Positions 42,401-52,798 of a stretch of DNA of 64,000 nucleotides are shown piece after piece (positions within the stretch are counted from its first letter, which is position 1; each line of letters opens with the position of its first letter). The stretch comes from Discostella pseudostelligera (lineage: Eukaryota; Bacillariophyta; Thalassiosirophyceae; Thalassiosirales; Thalassiosiraceae). Where the stretch lies: the NCBI GenBank assembly GCA_036940085.1, contig JALLBK010000037.1, positions 1 to 64,000 of the forward strand, written 5' to 3'. The notes below the pieces were generated by a model. The model saw only the letters and a list, made by a program, of their open reading frames with translations, searched no databases and was not told the origin of the DNA. Made by a program: the position numbers and the translations under genes.

Positions 42401-43248
42401 AAGAAATTGAAACTGGTAGGAACTCCAACAAAGATTTTCAAGAACACGGCTTTCATCTCGGGAATGTTTAATAGTGATCTAGAGGTCAGTCGGTTCGAAG
42501 GAGCAAGCATTCGTACCGTGAGCGGTCTACGAGGGCAGGTGAAGAAAGCGATACGAGAAGGTCAGCCTGGATCTTTCAGAGCAACGTTTGAGGATAAGAT
42601 TCTTTTGAGTGATATTGTGTTTTGCCGAACTTGGGTGCCAGTGGAGATCAAGAATTACTACAACCCCGTGACTTCCCTCTTATGCAAATCTGGCGCTGAT
42701 GGGTGGAGAGCAATGAAACCCAAGGCACAGCTTCATGTGGAAACGGAAACACCCATCGAGGTAAATCCCGACTCAATCTACAAGCCCATTGAACGAAAGA
42801 CACGGACGTTCAACAAGTTGCGCATTCCTAAATCTGTAGAAGCTTCTCTACCTTATTCGAGCAAACACAAAGACGAAACGAAGAGGAAGAAAAAGAGCTA
42901 TGTATCCAAGCGTGCAGTAAGTTCTCAATTCTATTTGCATTTCTGTTGACTTGTCTTCCGTACCTCATCTCATTCATTGCTTGCCACCTCATATTGACTC
43001 ATCAGGTTGTAATGGAAGCTGACGAAAAGAAGAAGTACACCTTTGTGCAAGCCATCAATACCATCCGCAATGAAAAGCGTGCCAAGCGAAAGGAAAAGAA
43101 TGCCGAACGTCGTCTAGAGAAGTCCAAAGAGACGGCAAAGAAGGAGCAGAAACTTGATGCCGCAAGGAAAGCTAGGAAAAGGCAACAACATCGCACCGAG
43201 GGAAAGATTGAGGCGGCAAGAGAACGGAAACGTATTCGTGGTTCTTAG
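39494..43248 (+). CDS. BMS1: BMS1 ribosome biogenesis GTPase
   Basis: Three exons, 39494-40501, 40586-42916 and 43006-43248, with introns of 84 and 89 bp; all junctions keep frame and give 1,193 residues (yeast Bms1 is about the same size). The basic N-terminus has [20 protein letters not shown]. The P-loop is [10 protein letters not shown] (97-106). [20 protein letters not shown] and GVFTHLDQF follow. The AARP2CN region is [21 protein letters not shown] long acidic insertion comes next, then the RIBIOP_C/DUF663 domain: [51 protein letters not shown]. The end is basic and coiled-coil-like. BMS1 acts in the nucleolar SSU processome with Rcl1 on 18S pre-rRNA. The start is the first ATG after CAGCTGCACC. 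Confidence 0.96.
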
Positions 43249-43700
43249 AAGTGGCAAATCTTCTTTGGGTAGAATCGGAAATGAAATATGAAATGGTTGC
43301 GTTAATGATGCATGACTTAGCGAAGGTTAGGTTGAGTAGCTTGTCGGTAATTTATCTGTTGAGGTATGATGTAAATCTAGGCATCATTTAATTGCGATAG
43401 GTGAAGGTGATTGAAGAGGAAATATGCATAGGTTCGACGATCGAAATGATGGTCACGTTGACCCGCCGCATAATGATCAAGATGATGAAGTCTCCACCAA
43501 GAATCGGTAGCAAATTGTAACATTTCAGTGTAGATACATTGAGCACACACAAGAGGGGTATATTCTTTCGCAGAATACTAACGAAGTGAAAGTTCGTTCG
43601 CTTTTCTATGAAATCATCCCCCCTCCCCCGTCCTCCCATGAACCATTAAAAATCAAATCTATTTTACCCATTACCCACCATCATCGTCGTCATCTCTTCT
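43249..43700. other. Convergent 3' spacer
   Basis: 3' flanks of BMS1 and the small mitochondrial membrane protein. Nothing else seen. Confidence 0.5.
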
Positions 43701-44497
43701 TTACTTCTCAAACGATTCCACAAGCTTCATAACATTCTCTTCACTCTCCAAAAAAGCCCCAAATTCCTCCGAGTCTACATCGGGAATGGCACTACTACTC
43801 GCCGCGGCAATGGGAAGAACCTCCTCTTTACTACCCCCCATGGCAAGACCAATTTTTACCACGAGGAATAGACCAAAGTATCCTCCGATGATGGCAGCAG
43901 CGACTTTATTTATTTTGGGCAGGCATTTATTCAGATGTTTTCGGTGGAGTGGAGGAGAGCAAAATAAAAGGTGAATGCAAAAAGAGATGAGCGAATCAGT
44001 GTCAAGGGTGAATACGAAACTAATTCAACATGAAAGGGTTCCAAAAACACCAACATTTGTACCATCATCGGCCACAGTAACGTATCCTATTCTTCGTTCA
44101 ACAACTAAGATTCGCCAACCACATTGAAATATAAATATTCATGCAAGATGAAGCTCCCGACTTTTTCAAAACAACCACACTAGAAAATCATCAGCGATGG
44201 AATCAGTCTACAAACTTCTTCCCCTCATGCACCCAGCAACGAGAGGGGCGGAGAGGGGGAAGGGAAGTTCTCCCAGGGGGTCTGGCAGGCAGCAAGAAGA
44301 ATAAGTCGGCACTACTTACGCTGATCATCTTGGGGGAAATACCCCCGTACGACCTTATCAATTCCCGTCCATTCCGGGGCCGCAGCATGGCTTGCCATAG
44401 TACGACGCGTGGCCGCCTGTTGCGAGGCGGCCACGATGGCGGCTTGTCGCCGGGTGGAAGCGAGGAGGGCGGTGCGTCCGAGGATGGCAAAGGTCAT
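43701..44497 (-). CDS. Small mitochondrial inner-membrane protein, ATP synthase subunit k/DAPIT-like
   Basis: Two exons: 44497-44320 and 43903-43701, intron about 416 bp (GTAAGT...AAAG); the phase agrees and the protein has 126 residues. Exon 1 gives a mitochondrial presequence (GRTALLASTRRQAAIVAASQ) then PEWTGIDKVVRGYFPQDDQ. Exon 2 opens with one membrane helix, AAAIIGGYFGLFLVVKIGLA, then an acidic tail ending FLESEENVMKLVESFEK. The order TGI-aromatic-short linker-single helix-K recalls DAPIT/subunit k of the F1Fo ATP synthase, so it may be a small subunit there; this is inference. Each exon alone looks like noise, so it is easily missed. Divergent from the SPF30-like gene. Confidence 0.65.
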
Positions 44498-44836
44498 GGT
44501 TGGATAGTGTAGTATCACTCTCTAGCGGCGGCGGCGTCGGCAGCGGCAGTGGCGACGGAAATGAAATCCAGTGATCTGTCCGTCGCCAGCCCCACTCAAC
44601 GGTGCGACACCGGCAATGGCCAGACGCTTTGCCTGAGAGTTCTAGGGGTGGAATTGCCTCCCCAGTCCGTCCGTCGACGGTAGATACCTCGATGGCAGGC
44701 AAAAAACACCTCGACCATGACTATGGCAGACTATGGCCATGGCGACGCCGACACCATGGCTATGCAGATGATAATAATATGATACCAACTCACCCATCCG
44801 AATAGAAATTTCCTACTGTATTCAATCTCCCAAAAC
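44498..44836. promoter_or_regulatory. Divergent promoter (mitochondrial membrane protein / SPF30-like)
   Basis: 339 bp, GC-rich on the left side, with repeated CTATGGC (44722-44765). No canonical box recognised. Confidence 0.4.
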
Positions 44837-45694
44837 ATGTCGGATGCACGATCGCAGCTTGCCGAAGTACACATCCTCCTCGCGGCGGCACCGGATGATC
44901 CGGCATTGCATCAACTACGTGATGATTTACTCCAATTAATAGCGTTGGAGGAACAAGAAATACTGATGGCGGGGGGGACAGCAGCAGCACAATCTTCTTC
45001 TGCTCCATTAGAGTTAGAGCCCACCAACACCTTGCTATCACAATTATTGTCCGAATCAGCAGCATCAGCATCAGCTAGTAGTACAAATTATACAGCACAA
45101 GGAACGTTCTTGGATCATACCATAATTTCCAGTAATTCAGACAACATGATTGCCGAAGCGCCAGATTTGGGATCCTTTCAACCAGTTGTAAAGAATGCAG
45201 CCAAATCACCTTCAGCATTGAAAAGTAGTGACGATGATAATATTCATGCCGCCAACGCCACCAAGGATTCCAACACTGCAAATACCAATACTGCAAATGC
45301 AACAACTTCTCCAGCATCCACCGAGAAAAAGTCAAAGAAAAAGAAAAAGGTCGCCGACAACGATAATGCCGCCGAAGCAGTCTTTGAATTACCATCACAC
45401 CTTGTACCGTTGGAATCGGACACACCGGCTCAACGATTGAAGAAACAACGTACGGCAAAGGCACTGAAATCGAAATTCCGTGAGAAGCAAAAGGAAGCAG
45501 AACATGCCAAGCGACAGAATGATTGGAAATCATTTGCATCCAAGGCGGCGGGGGGAAAGAAACGAAAGGGAGGAGGGGGGAATACAAGCATCTTCTCGAC
45601 GGAAGATGGAGTGAATGCTAGAGTCGGCGTGATTAGTGGCGGAGGCGGTAGGACGATGACAAACTTTGTTGACCCGAACAAGAGACACAAATGA
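44837..45694 (+). CDS. SPF30/SMNDC1-like splicing factor lacking the Tudor domain
   Basis: 285 residues, single exon. The N-terminal helix (SQLAEVHILLAAAPDDPALH, LRDDLLQLIALEEQEIL) resembles the SPF30 N-terminus. The C-terminal third matches the family's conserved tail: LPSHLVPLESDTPAQRLKKQ, ALKSKFREKQKEAEHAKRQN, DWKSFASK, SIFSTEDGVNARVGVISGGG, MTNFVDPNKRHK. In other species a Tudor domain that reads dimethyl-arginine on Sm proteins lies between these parts. Here the middle (about 50-165) is Ala/Ser/Asn/Thr low complexity with no Tudor pattern. SPF30 helps the U4/U6.U5 tri-snRNP join the spliceosome. Either the Tudor was lost, or this is a paralogue that keeps only the scaffold role. Confidence 0.75.
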   Translation: MSDARSQLAEVHILLAAAPDDPALHQLRDDLLQLIALEEQEILMAGGTAAAQSSSAPLELEPTNTLLSQLLSESAASASASSTNYTAQGTFLDHTIISSNSDNMIAEAPDLGSFQPVVKNAAKSPSALKSSDDDNIHAANATKDSNTANTNTANATTSPASTEKKSKKKKKVADNDNAAEAVFELPSHLVPLESDTPAQRLKKQRTAKALKSKFREKQKEAEHAKRQNDWKSFASKAAGGKKRKGGGGNTSIFSTEDGVNARVGVISGGGGRTMTNFVDPNKRHK

Positions 45695-45744
45695 AAAGGG
45701 CATTCGTGCGCATCAATTATCATATGAAATCTAACGTTATGTAT

Positions 45745-47029
45745 TTACGATGATGGGTTCTCTTTCCTACATATCTCAACCTTCTTGTCCAATAGTAGAT
45801 GTTTCGTCGGTTCCTCCACCGTCTGAAGCAGTTCGTGAACCTTGCCACTTCGCGGACATACCTTGGAGTGCAAATTTCCATTTTCATCGACAAAATTCAC
45901 CCACACACCTGGAACATTGCTACCTCCGTCGTTGACATCAATCGATCCCATCTGGCCAGGTATGGATAGGACACGGAAGTCGGCTCCATTGAACTCTAAT
46001 GCGGCATAATGATCTATCCCGATTCCAACTTCGTGCGGATGGCGTTTCAGCATGGATTCGAAGTCTTTCATTCTCAGTACACCGTTGCTTTGGACACGGT
46101 CGTTGTGAGGACAAACCAAACCTGGTTTTGACGGTAGTAGAAGGAGAAGTATTGAAATGAGGAACAATATTATCGGAATGCTGACAAGAGAGGAGTGTGC
46201 ACCAATCACCGAAACGCAACGTACCTGGCATGATCCCTAACCCCTCAACTCTAATGTACTCCCAATCGCTTGAGTTAGTACTTTCATCATCCGATTCCAC
46301 ATCAGTCTCTCCCTCTTCGGCGACGTCGTAGGATGATTTGGACTTCGATCTCGCACTAGTACAACCTCTTAAAGAACTCGACGACTCCGCAGGATTCCTA
46401 CTCTCAACAGTATTGCCTTCACCAAACTTATTCAACATGCATGCCCGGTATGTCTCTGGGTCCATCGAATCGGAATGTCCACCATCGAACCAACATATGG
46501 CACCCGCCGAACCTCCCGCCATGACTTTTCCACTAAGTGCCGCATCTCGAAGTAAATCACCCAAACCTAAGTATTCCCACCGGTCGATGGCGAAGAGAGT
46601 ATTGCCACCGCTAACTAAGATAATGTCTGCCTCGTCCAGTGCCTCCTCCATACCTCGTCTTGGTACAACTTGATTAGCGACATTCAGTGATTTTACGGTA
46701 ACACCCATCTTCTTGAACGTTTTCGTCTGCATGTGGCGGAATTTGGCAATGTCGTAGGAGGCGGTGCCGATGTAGAGTAGTGATAGATCCTCTGGTCGAC
46801 GTTGAGTCAAATCGATGACGGCATTAGCAATGTATGGGTTGGACATGCTTGCGTTGCCCGAGCCGGCGAATAAACCTTTCATGTTGAGCCGTGGGATGTA
46901 TGGCCGACGAAAGGAGGGGGTGGGTGCGATGGACGAGAGGGAGGAGGCCGATGCAACGAGCGATGCCGCCGATGTAACGAGACGTGGTTGAATGGCGCTG
47001 CCTGGCGAGCGCGGGATGATGGCTACCAT
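45745..47029 (-). CDS. Peptidase S51 family (dipeptidase E/cyanophycinase-like), organelle-type leader
   Basis: Two exons: 47029-46225 and 46121-45745, intron 103 bp (GTACGT...CCAG), 393 residues. The splice joins GLGIMPG to LVCPHNDRVQSNGV, restoring the family's GLGL(L/M)PG...PH block; reading through the intron gives a false tail. The N-terminus (IIPRSPGSAIQPRLVTSAAS) is basic and Ser-rich, suggesting mitochondria or plastid. Then: FAGSGNASMSNPYIANAVID, LYIGTASYD, ADIILVSGGNTLFAIDRW, and the nucleophile elbow GGSAGAICWF (Ser174). An acidic Ser-rich insertion lies near 215-250. S51 serine peptidases cut Asp-dipeptides or cyanophycin-like substrates; the true substrate is unknown. Confidence 0.85.
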
Positions 47030-47692
47030 TATTTTGCTTCGATAGGGAAAGGGTCAAGTGCTCTATGTCATCAAATTTGATGTCGATGATCAATAATAAT
47101 TGTTTTTCCGACAATATTCATGAGATATGCATCGGTTCCGATTCTTCAATTCATCTCATCGGCATTTCAATCACAACAAAACGACAGCACAGCCACACCA
47201 ACTTCTTATGCTTATGCATGGTGTTCGTGAACCAGTGTCGGAGGCGGCAAGCGAGAAGCGGAGAAGAAGACGGGAAAAATTTCAACGCTCGCGCGGAAAT
47301 AAGTATTAATTCCTCAATGAGAAAGATCGCATCGTTAAAGAGTACTGATTCCTCTATGAAGACGAAAGATTTCTTCGCAATTCTTCGCCAAGATTTTTCA
47401 ATTCTCTCGTCGGAGAGGACGGTGCAAGACTGTGACGTCAAAAGCGACGTCAGCATCTTGTCGCAGCGACCAAGAACATCCAAATCCAAAGCCCGACATA
47501 AACATGACGGCCGACTGGCCGACGGCTGCCTATGCCTACCTATCTCTACCTATCGTACCACACCAAACACCAACCACTACATACCGTGATGTTGATGAAT
47601 GATGAACAGTGCTGAACTGCTGAACCCAAACCAAAGCCCAAGACGAACCTATCCTGACCAATTACCCGTCGTTCAATTCATCCGCTTCTCAT
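47030..47692. promoter_or_regulatory. Divergent promoter (S51 / DUF2256) with CRE
   Basis: 663 bp. TGACGTCA lies at 47433-47440, with GACGTCAG again about 11 bp on. No gene supported; frames at 47065 and 47151 are antisense overlaps. Confidence 0.45.
47433..47440. promoter_or_regulatory. TGACGTCA (CRE-like) site
   Basis: Perfect palindrome with a second GACGTC core immediately downstream, in a divergent promoter. Confidence 0.45.
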
Positions 47693-48097
47693 ATGCCGCT
47701 CATCATAAGGCTGATTCTATCATTTTGCGCGCTGTCTGCTTCTGTTGCCGGTAGTAGTTGTGCCATCGGATCCTCTAGCACCTTCCTCTCGCCCCTCGTC
47801 ATCGCCAGATCGACAATTCTGAATTCCGGACCGACACAACAACTCATTCTACATCCTGCGCCGTCATCATCATCGTCTCGTAACGAAGCATCATCATGGA
47901 GACTATTTGGACGCAGAGGAGGCGGCGGGTCGGATGGGGCTAGTAAAGAAAAGAAACCCAGTAAATCCAACTTGCCAGAAAAGATATGTGCTGTTTGCGG
48001 CCGTCCATTTACATGGAGGAAGAAGTGGGAGAGATGTTGGGATGAGGTGACGTGTTGTTCCAAAAGCTGCAATTCGCAAAGGCGTTCCGGGAAGTAG
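47693..48097 (+). CDS. DUF2256 zinc-binding protein with N-terminal signal peptide
   Basis: 134 residues. The start IIRLILSFCALSASVAGSSC is a signal peptide, so secretion or plastid import is expected. A Ser-rich linker follows. The C-terminus is a full DUF2256 module: KICAVCGRPFTWRKKWERCW, DEVTCCSKSCNS, with the Cys pairs C-x2-C and C(C)-x3-C. DUF2256 proteins are small, widespread in cyanobacteria and algae, and often linked with photolyase/cryptochrome genes; their biochemical role is unclear. Divergent from the S51 peptidase gene. Confidence 0.85.
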   Translation: MPLIIRLILSFCALSASVAGSSCAIGSSSTFLSPLVIARSTILNSGPTQQLILHPAPSSSSSRNEASSWRLFGRRGGGGSDGASKEKKPSKSNLPEKICAVCGRPFTWRKKWERCWDEVTCCSKSCNSQRRSGK

Positions 48098-48341
48098 ATT
48101 GCTTAAATCTTTCGGGGGGTTCAATGAAAGGATCGGAAGGAATTGCTTGTCCAATTAGAGCGAGCTACATCGTCTATGATTGAGCGAAAGGACATCTGGA
48201 TCCATGGGAAGAACATAATTCATATGAGTAAGAGACGGGAGATGATCATTATTTTAGATGGCTTAGTTAGTTTCATGTCGAAGAAGATGAAGACACTCAT
48301 GATGATATCTCCCAATGAATGCAACAATAATCGTCATCGAC

Positions 48342-50190
48342 TCATTCGAAAGGCAACTTTACATATTTCTCCTTCAATCCCGGTCTAACATCTCTCAGCG
48401 CAATCATATTCGTTTGCAATGGAACTGTAACCCTCATTCCGCCCTGCGCAAATCTCTCCTTTCGAGCGTCATCTTCGGGCTCTCCCGCGGTCCATATCCT
48501 AAGTGTAGGGGTGGAAACGGCATTGACGTGCCACTCAATAATAAGCAAACTAGGTTGTGTGGCAAAACAATCAGCATGTGCTCAGTTGTAAAACAATATC
48601 TCACCTTCCCGGGCCAGTGGGATCCTTCTTACTCTCCCTCAACGCCCTCAGTAGATCTCCTGCATTCTTTTTGAATGTGTCTACCGGACAAAGCTTTTCG
48701 ATGTCAATTGCAAGGAAGAAATGACCCAAAGGCATGGCTTTCGGTTTGCCAGTGTCGCGATCAATTCCACAAATATCTTCTCCGAATGGTCCCGACTGAA
48801 GTGCAGTGCAGAGGAGCTCGACAGCGGCTGCCCAGCCGTACCCTGGTGGAAATCATGGCAGTGGACAACGCGACAACAGATAAGGTTGACGATAATATAT
48901 TGAGCGAAATGCAACAAAATATCAAATGCATGGAGTCGAAGAGGGTGAAAAGCAATCGTTGAACAGTACCTTTGTATCCACCCATTGCGTCACCGGCACC
49001 ACCCAACGGGGTCAATGCACATTTTCCCAACTCCATATCCCTTAAAATTCCTTCCGTATCCGTCCTTTCCACGCCCATATGATCAATGACTGCGCCACGG
49101 GGTGTATCCAATCCGTCTCGTGCATATTTTTCCAGCTTACCACGCTGATTGACTGAAGTAGCGCAATCGATGACAAATGGGAAGGGATCTGATGAGGGAA
49201 TACCAAAGGTAATTGGGTTGGTTCCTAACATGGGATCGACACCATATGTTGGTGCGATGGATGGGCGTGCATTGGTTCCGGTCAGACCGATACTGAGCGA
49301 AGAGGAGGTGTTGGTTGTATTAAAGAGTGTTAGGTTCAGGTGAAGTGTTCTATGTTCGAGTGAAAAATTAACGATGCACAGGTTCAGACTTACCAACCTT
49401 GGTCGGTGGCCATGGTGGCATAGTATCCGGCAATACCGTAATGCTAAGAACAAGTCGAATGCAAAACATGCAATATAAGATTTCTGCTTCGATGCATTCT
49501 GCATTCGGTTTCACTCAAACAATGAACACAAATAATGCAATTAATCAATAACAATTTAAAAGAACACATCATTTTGCTCACCGTGGAATTTTTAACCGCC
49601 ACAAATCCTACACCATGCTTCTTCGCCCTATCAATCGCCATTTGCATACAATGCGGTCCAATATATAGTCCTAGCCCTAAATTCCCATCGACCAATGCAC
49701 ACGCATCACATTCTGCCACAATATCAATAGGTTGATCGGGATATAATATACCCTTATCCATTCGATCGCAATAGATGGGTTTTAATCGGCCAAGACCATG
49801 AGAGTCAATACCACGTTTGTCGGCCTCGATGAGTACGTCGGCACATACTTCTGCACGTGTGGGGGAAACACCGTACGAGAGGAAGACTTGGGTAATGAAT
49901 TCTTTCATGTAGTCGAAGGAGACGATGGGTAGGTCCTTCTCCTCATCCTTCTTCTTGCTGTTGCTGGAAGTATCGCTGGGAGTAGTTTTGTTTGCTGACG
50001 AAGAATCGAGTGCAACGCCAAATACCGATGAACCAATCGCATACAGGATATCATTTGGATCAGAACCGTCGGCGTCATTGTATTCACGTAGTGACGACGC
50101 GAATGCTTCGCGTATTGTAGGGTCATGATGACCACTGGGATTCTCGCTGATGAGTTGGAAAAGGCGGCTGCGGATGGCGGACGCGCTCAT
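48342..50190 (-). CDS. Ldh2/MDH2-type NAD(P)-dependent oxidoreductase (malate/lactate dehydrogenase family)
   Basis: Five exons: 50190-49582, 49443-49394, 49292-48970, 48842-48605, 48549-48342 (introns 138, 101, 127 and 55 bp). All junctions keep phase; 475 residues. After a variable N-terminus: EFITQVFLSYGVSPTRAEVC, EADKRGIDSHGLGRL (family catalytic/NAD region), ALVDGNLGLGLYIGPHCMQM, HYGIAGYYATMATDQG (the 50-bp exon), IGLTGTNARPSIAPTYG, LGTNPITFGIPS, VIDCATSV, GYGWAAAVELLCTALQSG, PLGHFFLAIDIEKL, RIWTAGEPEDD. The fold is distinct from classic MDH/LDH; members act on malate, lactate, ureidoglycolate or sulfolactate. The first 110 residues are an unusual extension. An in-frame ATG at 50331 is a possible alternative start. 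Confidence 0.88.
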
Positions 50191-50837
50191 GTTGATGGTG
50201 GAATATCGATTAATGGATTTCTGTTTCTGTGTGTATGCAGGGAATGTAAGTGCACGTATTGAAAGCGATTGGTGAAGTTGATCGATACGATCGATTATTT
50301 TATGGTGCATGCATGCGGAAAGATGCGGCACCTCCTCGTGTTCGAGTTCGTCATGGGCGGAGGCGGTTGCGGTTGGGTGGTGGTGGTTTTGTGGAGAGAG
50401 AGAACACCGCGATGACGTGTCCGTCGGCAGCCGGTGTCAAATCAATTTCACTTTCCCGCCAAAATGTTGAGAATGGGAATTTGAATTCGCCGGGAGAAAA
50501 GAGATGCCTTTCTCGCTTCTCAAATTCAAATGATCCACATGAAAAATGGGTCGAGATGGATTGTACCAATTCCTATTTATGTACATTCGCTCTCTTTTTG
50601 GCGGGAAGAGTGACGCGATCTTTTTGGAAGATTCACCCCCAGAAAAAAGTGTGCGTCGATCAAGGACATAGAGGTCGATGAATGAATCATCAACCATGAT
50701 GGTGCGTTCCTCAGTAGCCGAGGGCGGATTCGCATTAGGCGCATTCGTCGCCAACGCACTGTCTCTTTGCTTCATTATTTTATCCAACGGTCGTCATTAT
50801 CCACAATAATTCTCCGCCTCGGCGCATAGGTTTAACA
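50191..50837. promoter_or_regulatory. Divergent promoter (dehydrogenase / secreted protein)
   Basis: 647 bp, containing TGACGTG near 50413 and the small upstream ORF at 50678-50809. A 116-codon minus-strand frame (50437-50787) is not supported. Confidence 0.4.
50678..50809 (+). CDS. 43-residue hydrophobic micro-ORF
   Basis: ATG to TAA, 43 codons. Residues about 17-35 (FALGAFVANALSLCFIILS) form one likely membrane helix, ending NGRHYPQ. It stops 28 bases before the ATG of the secreted-protein gene, so it could be an upstream ORF in that transcript or an independent micro-protein. No family recognised. Confidence 0.25.
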   Translation: MNESSTMMVRSSVAEGGFALGAFVANALSLCFIILSNGRHYPQ

Positions 50838-51233
50838 ATGAAGACTACATCAATGATGATCATCGCTCTCGTCGCTGCGTTGGCAGCGCTCTTCGTTCCC
50901 ACCGCGGCTGGACGGCGGAACACCTCGGCTTGGAACACTCCTGCCTCACGCCGAAGATTTGGAATCCGAAAGACGAATATCAGGCCAACACCCTACATCG
51001 TCGATCAGGCCTTATCGTCGTCGTCCGCGGATGACCTTTCTGAAATGGACAGGCTATTGCAGTTGCAGGAGGAAGACTCCCACTCAGCAATGATCGAGGA
51101 GTCAATGCATAGTAGTAGTGACTCGAGACGGATTGTTTCGGAGGGTGTACGAGCGGCGGCAGTGGCGTGTGTGTCGGCGGCGGCCATTGGTGGTGCAAGG
51201 CACGCGCTTGAAATATTTTATGAGAGGCAGTGA
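50838..51233 (+). CDS. Small secreted protein, unknown
   Basis: 131 residues. MKTTSMMIIALVAALAALFV ending PTAAG is a strong signal peptide. The mature part is Arg-rich at the start (RRNTSAWNTPASRRRFGIRK), then Ser/Glu/Met-rich. Near the C-terminus is a second hydrophobic Ala stretch (VRAAAVACVSAAAIGGARHA), possibly a membrane helix. Cell-surface, secretory-pathway or plastid location are all possible; there is no aromatic residue directly after the cleavage site. Function unknown. Confidence 0.6.
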   Translation: MKTTSMMIIALVAALAALFVPTAAGRRNTSAWNTPASRRRFGIRKTNIRPTPYIVDQALSSSSADDLSEMDRLLQLQEEDSHSAMIEESMHSSSDSRRIVSEGVRAAAVACVSAAAIGGARHALEIFYERQ

Positions 51234-52798
51234 ATATGTTGAGAGTTGAGTTGATCTGATCATGATGCATGAAGATGATACGGAGAATGGAGAAAACAAC
51301 TTGTGTACTAGTATTTGTAATGAGTAACGGAGGTATTGGGGGGTATGGTAGTCGATGTAGAGACAATACAATAATCGGTTAAAGAATAAGATATGAAGTC
51401 GACGCCATTCCATGTCCATAATCGTTTGAATCTTTATTCGAGACAATCCATTCAACATTCAAATGTGTTGAGAACCCAGTTAGGAGTTTCGAGGAAGTAA
51501 TATAACATGCCTATTGCCGAGGAGTGGTGTGGTGGGATGTCTGAGGAGTTCCCGTCAAGCGTCAAGTGATCGATACTCGAAACACAAACATCCAACACTA
51601 TCCCTCCCGCTATTTCGTAGCAGGAGTCCGAAGTTCGAGAGCAACGATCTACCAGACGACTCAGACGACCTCGCATGATCTTCATCGTCGTCACAACATC
51701 ATCGCATCCAATAAAATGGAAGGCATGCATGATAATATGCATGACATTACGATTACGAATCGATCTTCGTCGGAGGGTGACGAATGAAGAATGGATGGAG
51801 ATGATTGAGATGGGAGAAGGTGTGTGGCGAAAGTGCGCTTCTCGTCGTGGCTTCTTGCTTCCCAGTTTGGGCGCGAAGCTTCTGCCACGTGGTAGCATGA
51901 CAAGTATTGGTCTACGACAACCACATAGGAATCAATATTGAATTCAAATTCGCAGCTCGTACGTGGCTCTCACTCATTGATTCTCTAATTTAGCAATGAG
52001 ATTGAATTTGAAAAGTGTCTTTCGAGATGAGGAACAATTTTGGGGTAGTCTGTTTTTCCCTTTTCCGCGCGCAAATAGCATGCAATAATTTTTGATGGGG
52101 ATTTTCTATTTTCAGAGCAAAACTTTGTATGGATTCCTAAGTTAAATTTGAGATGTCATTTCAAAACCCCACATCTTTCCCCCTTTTTTCGCAGCAGCCA
52201 CAAAACAACAACGGCGGCCTCTTGTTGGTGTTGTTGGTGCGGCGGCGCCAAGCAAGTCAATTCATTGCATGCGTCCTTGAACAACACGATGACATTGATC
52301 ATCACTTCGAGCAGTGGGGGAGAGGGGGTGCGATGATGTTCAGGAGCATCAAGCGGCATTTCTGCCAGCGCTGATCTATTCAAAGCTCTCTCTTTCATCC
52401 CATTTCAGCATCGGTCTTTGCGTTGTAAGTGATTAGTTCAAAATTGAAACATCGTCGGGTGATTGCGAATGACGATCGACTCGGTCAGTGACGCCTTGGG
52501 TATGGTGCACCGTCATTTGTCGATTAGATGTTGGAAATGGCGTTGTCATTTATCAATCATTTCTCTCCTTTCATCTGATTCTCACTCATATTGGCCGGCA
52601 TTTTTTTCTTTTCATTCTCTCTTGACCGATCAGAGCCTGATATATTGATATTGACACTGGCGACTCGCATACTTCATCTAGCGCCCCGTTTCCCAGCCGA
52701 TTCTCGAGCTGTTCTTGCACGGTCAATTTGGCAATCCTTCGACAACTGGAATCTCAGCGGCCACACTGCATTCCTTTCATCTACTTTTGTAAAATAAA
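51234..52798. other. 1.6-kb intergenic region upstream of cyclin B
   Basis: No supported gene. A 73-codon plus frame (52153-52374) starting SFQNPTSFPLFSQQPQNNNG and a 148-codon minus frame (51452-51898) lack family features. The 3' part near 52550-52798 is TC-rich and likely holds the cyclin B promoter. Confidence 0.4.

Noticed and set aside
45745..46209. Independent membrane protein with an N-terminal hydrophobic stretch
   Set aside because: The hydrophobic start is the S51 intron; from LVCPHNDRV onward it is exon 2 of the peptidase.
48761..49504. 247-codon ORF with hydrophobic start in the dehydrogenase locus
   Set aside because: It reads through introns; the proper exons give the continuous Ldh2 family sequence.
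51452..51898. 148-codon minus-strand ORF
   Set aside because: His/Ser/Arg mixture without domain, signal peptide or neighbour context.
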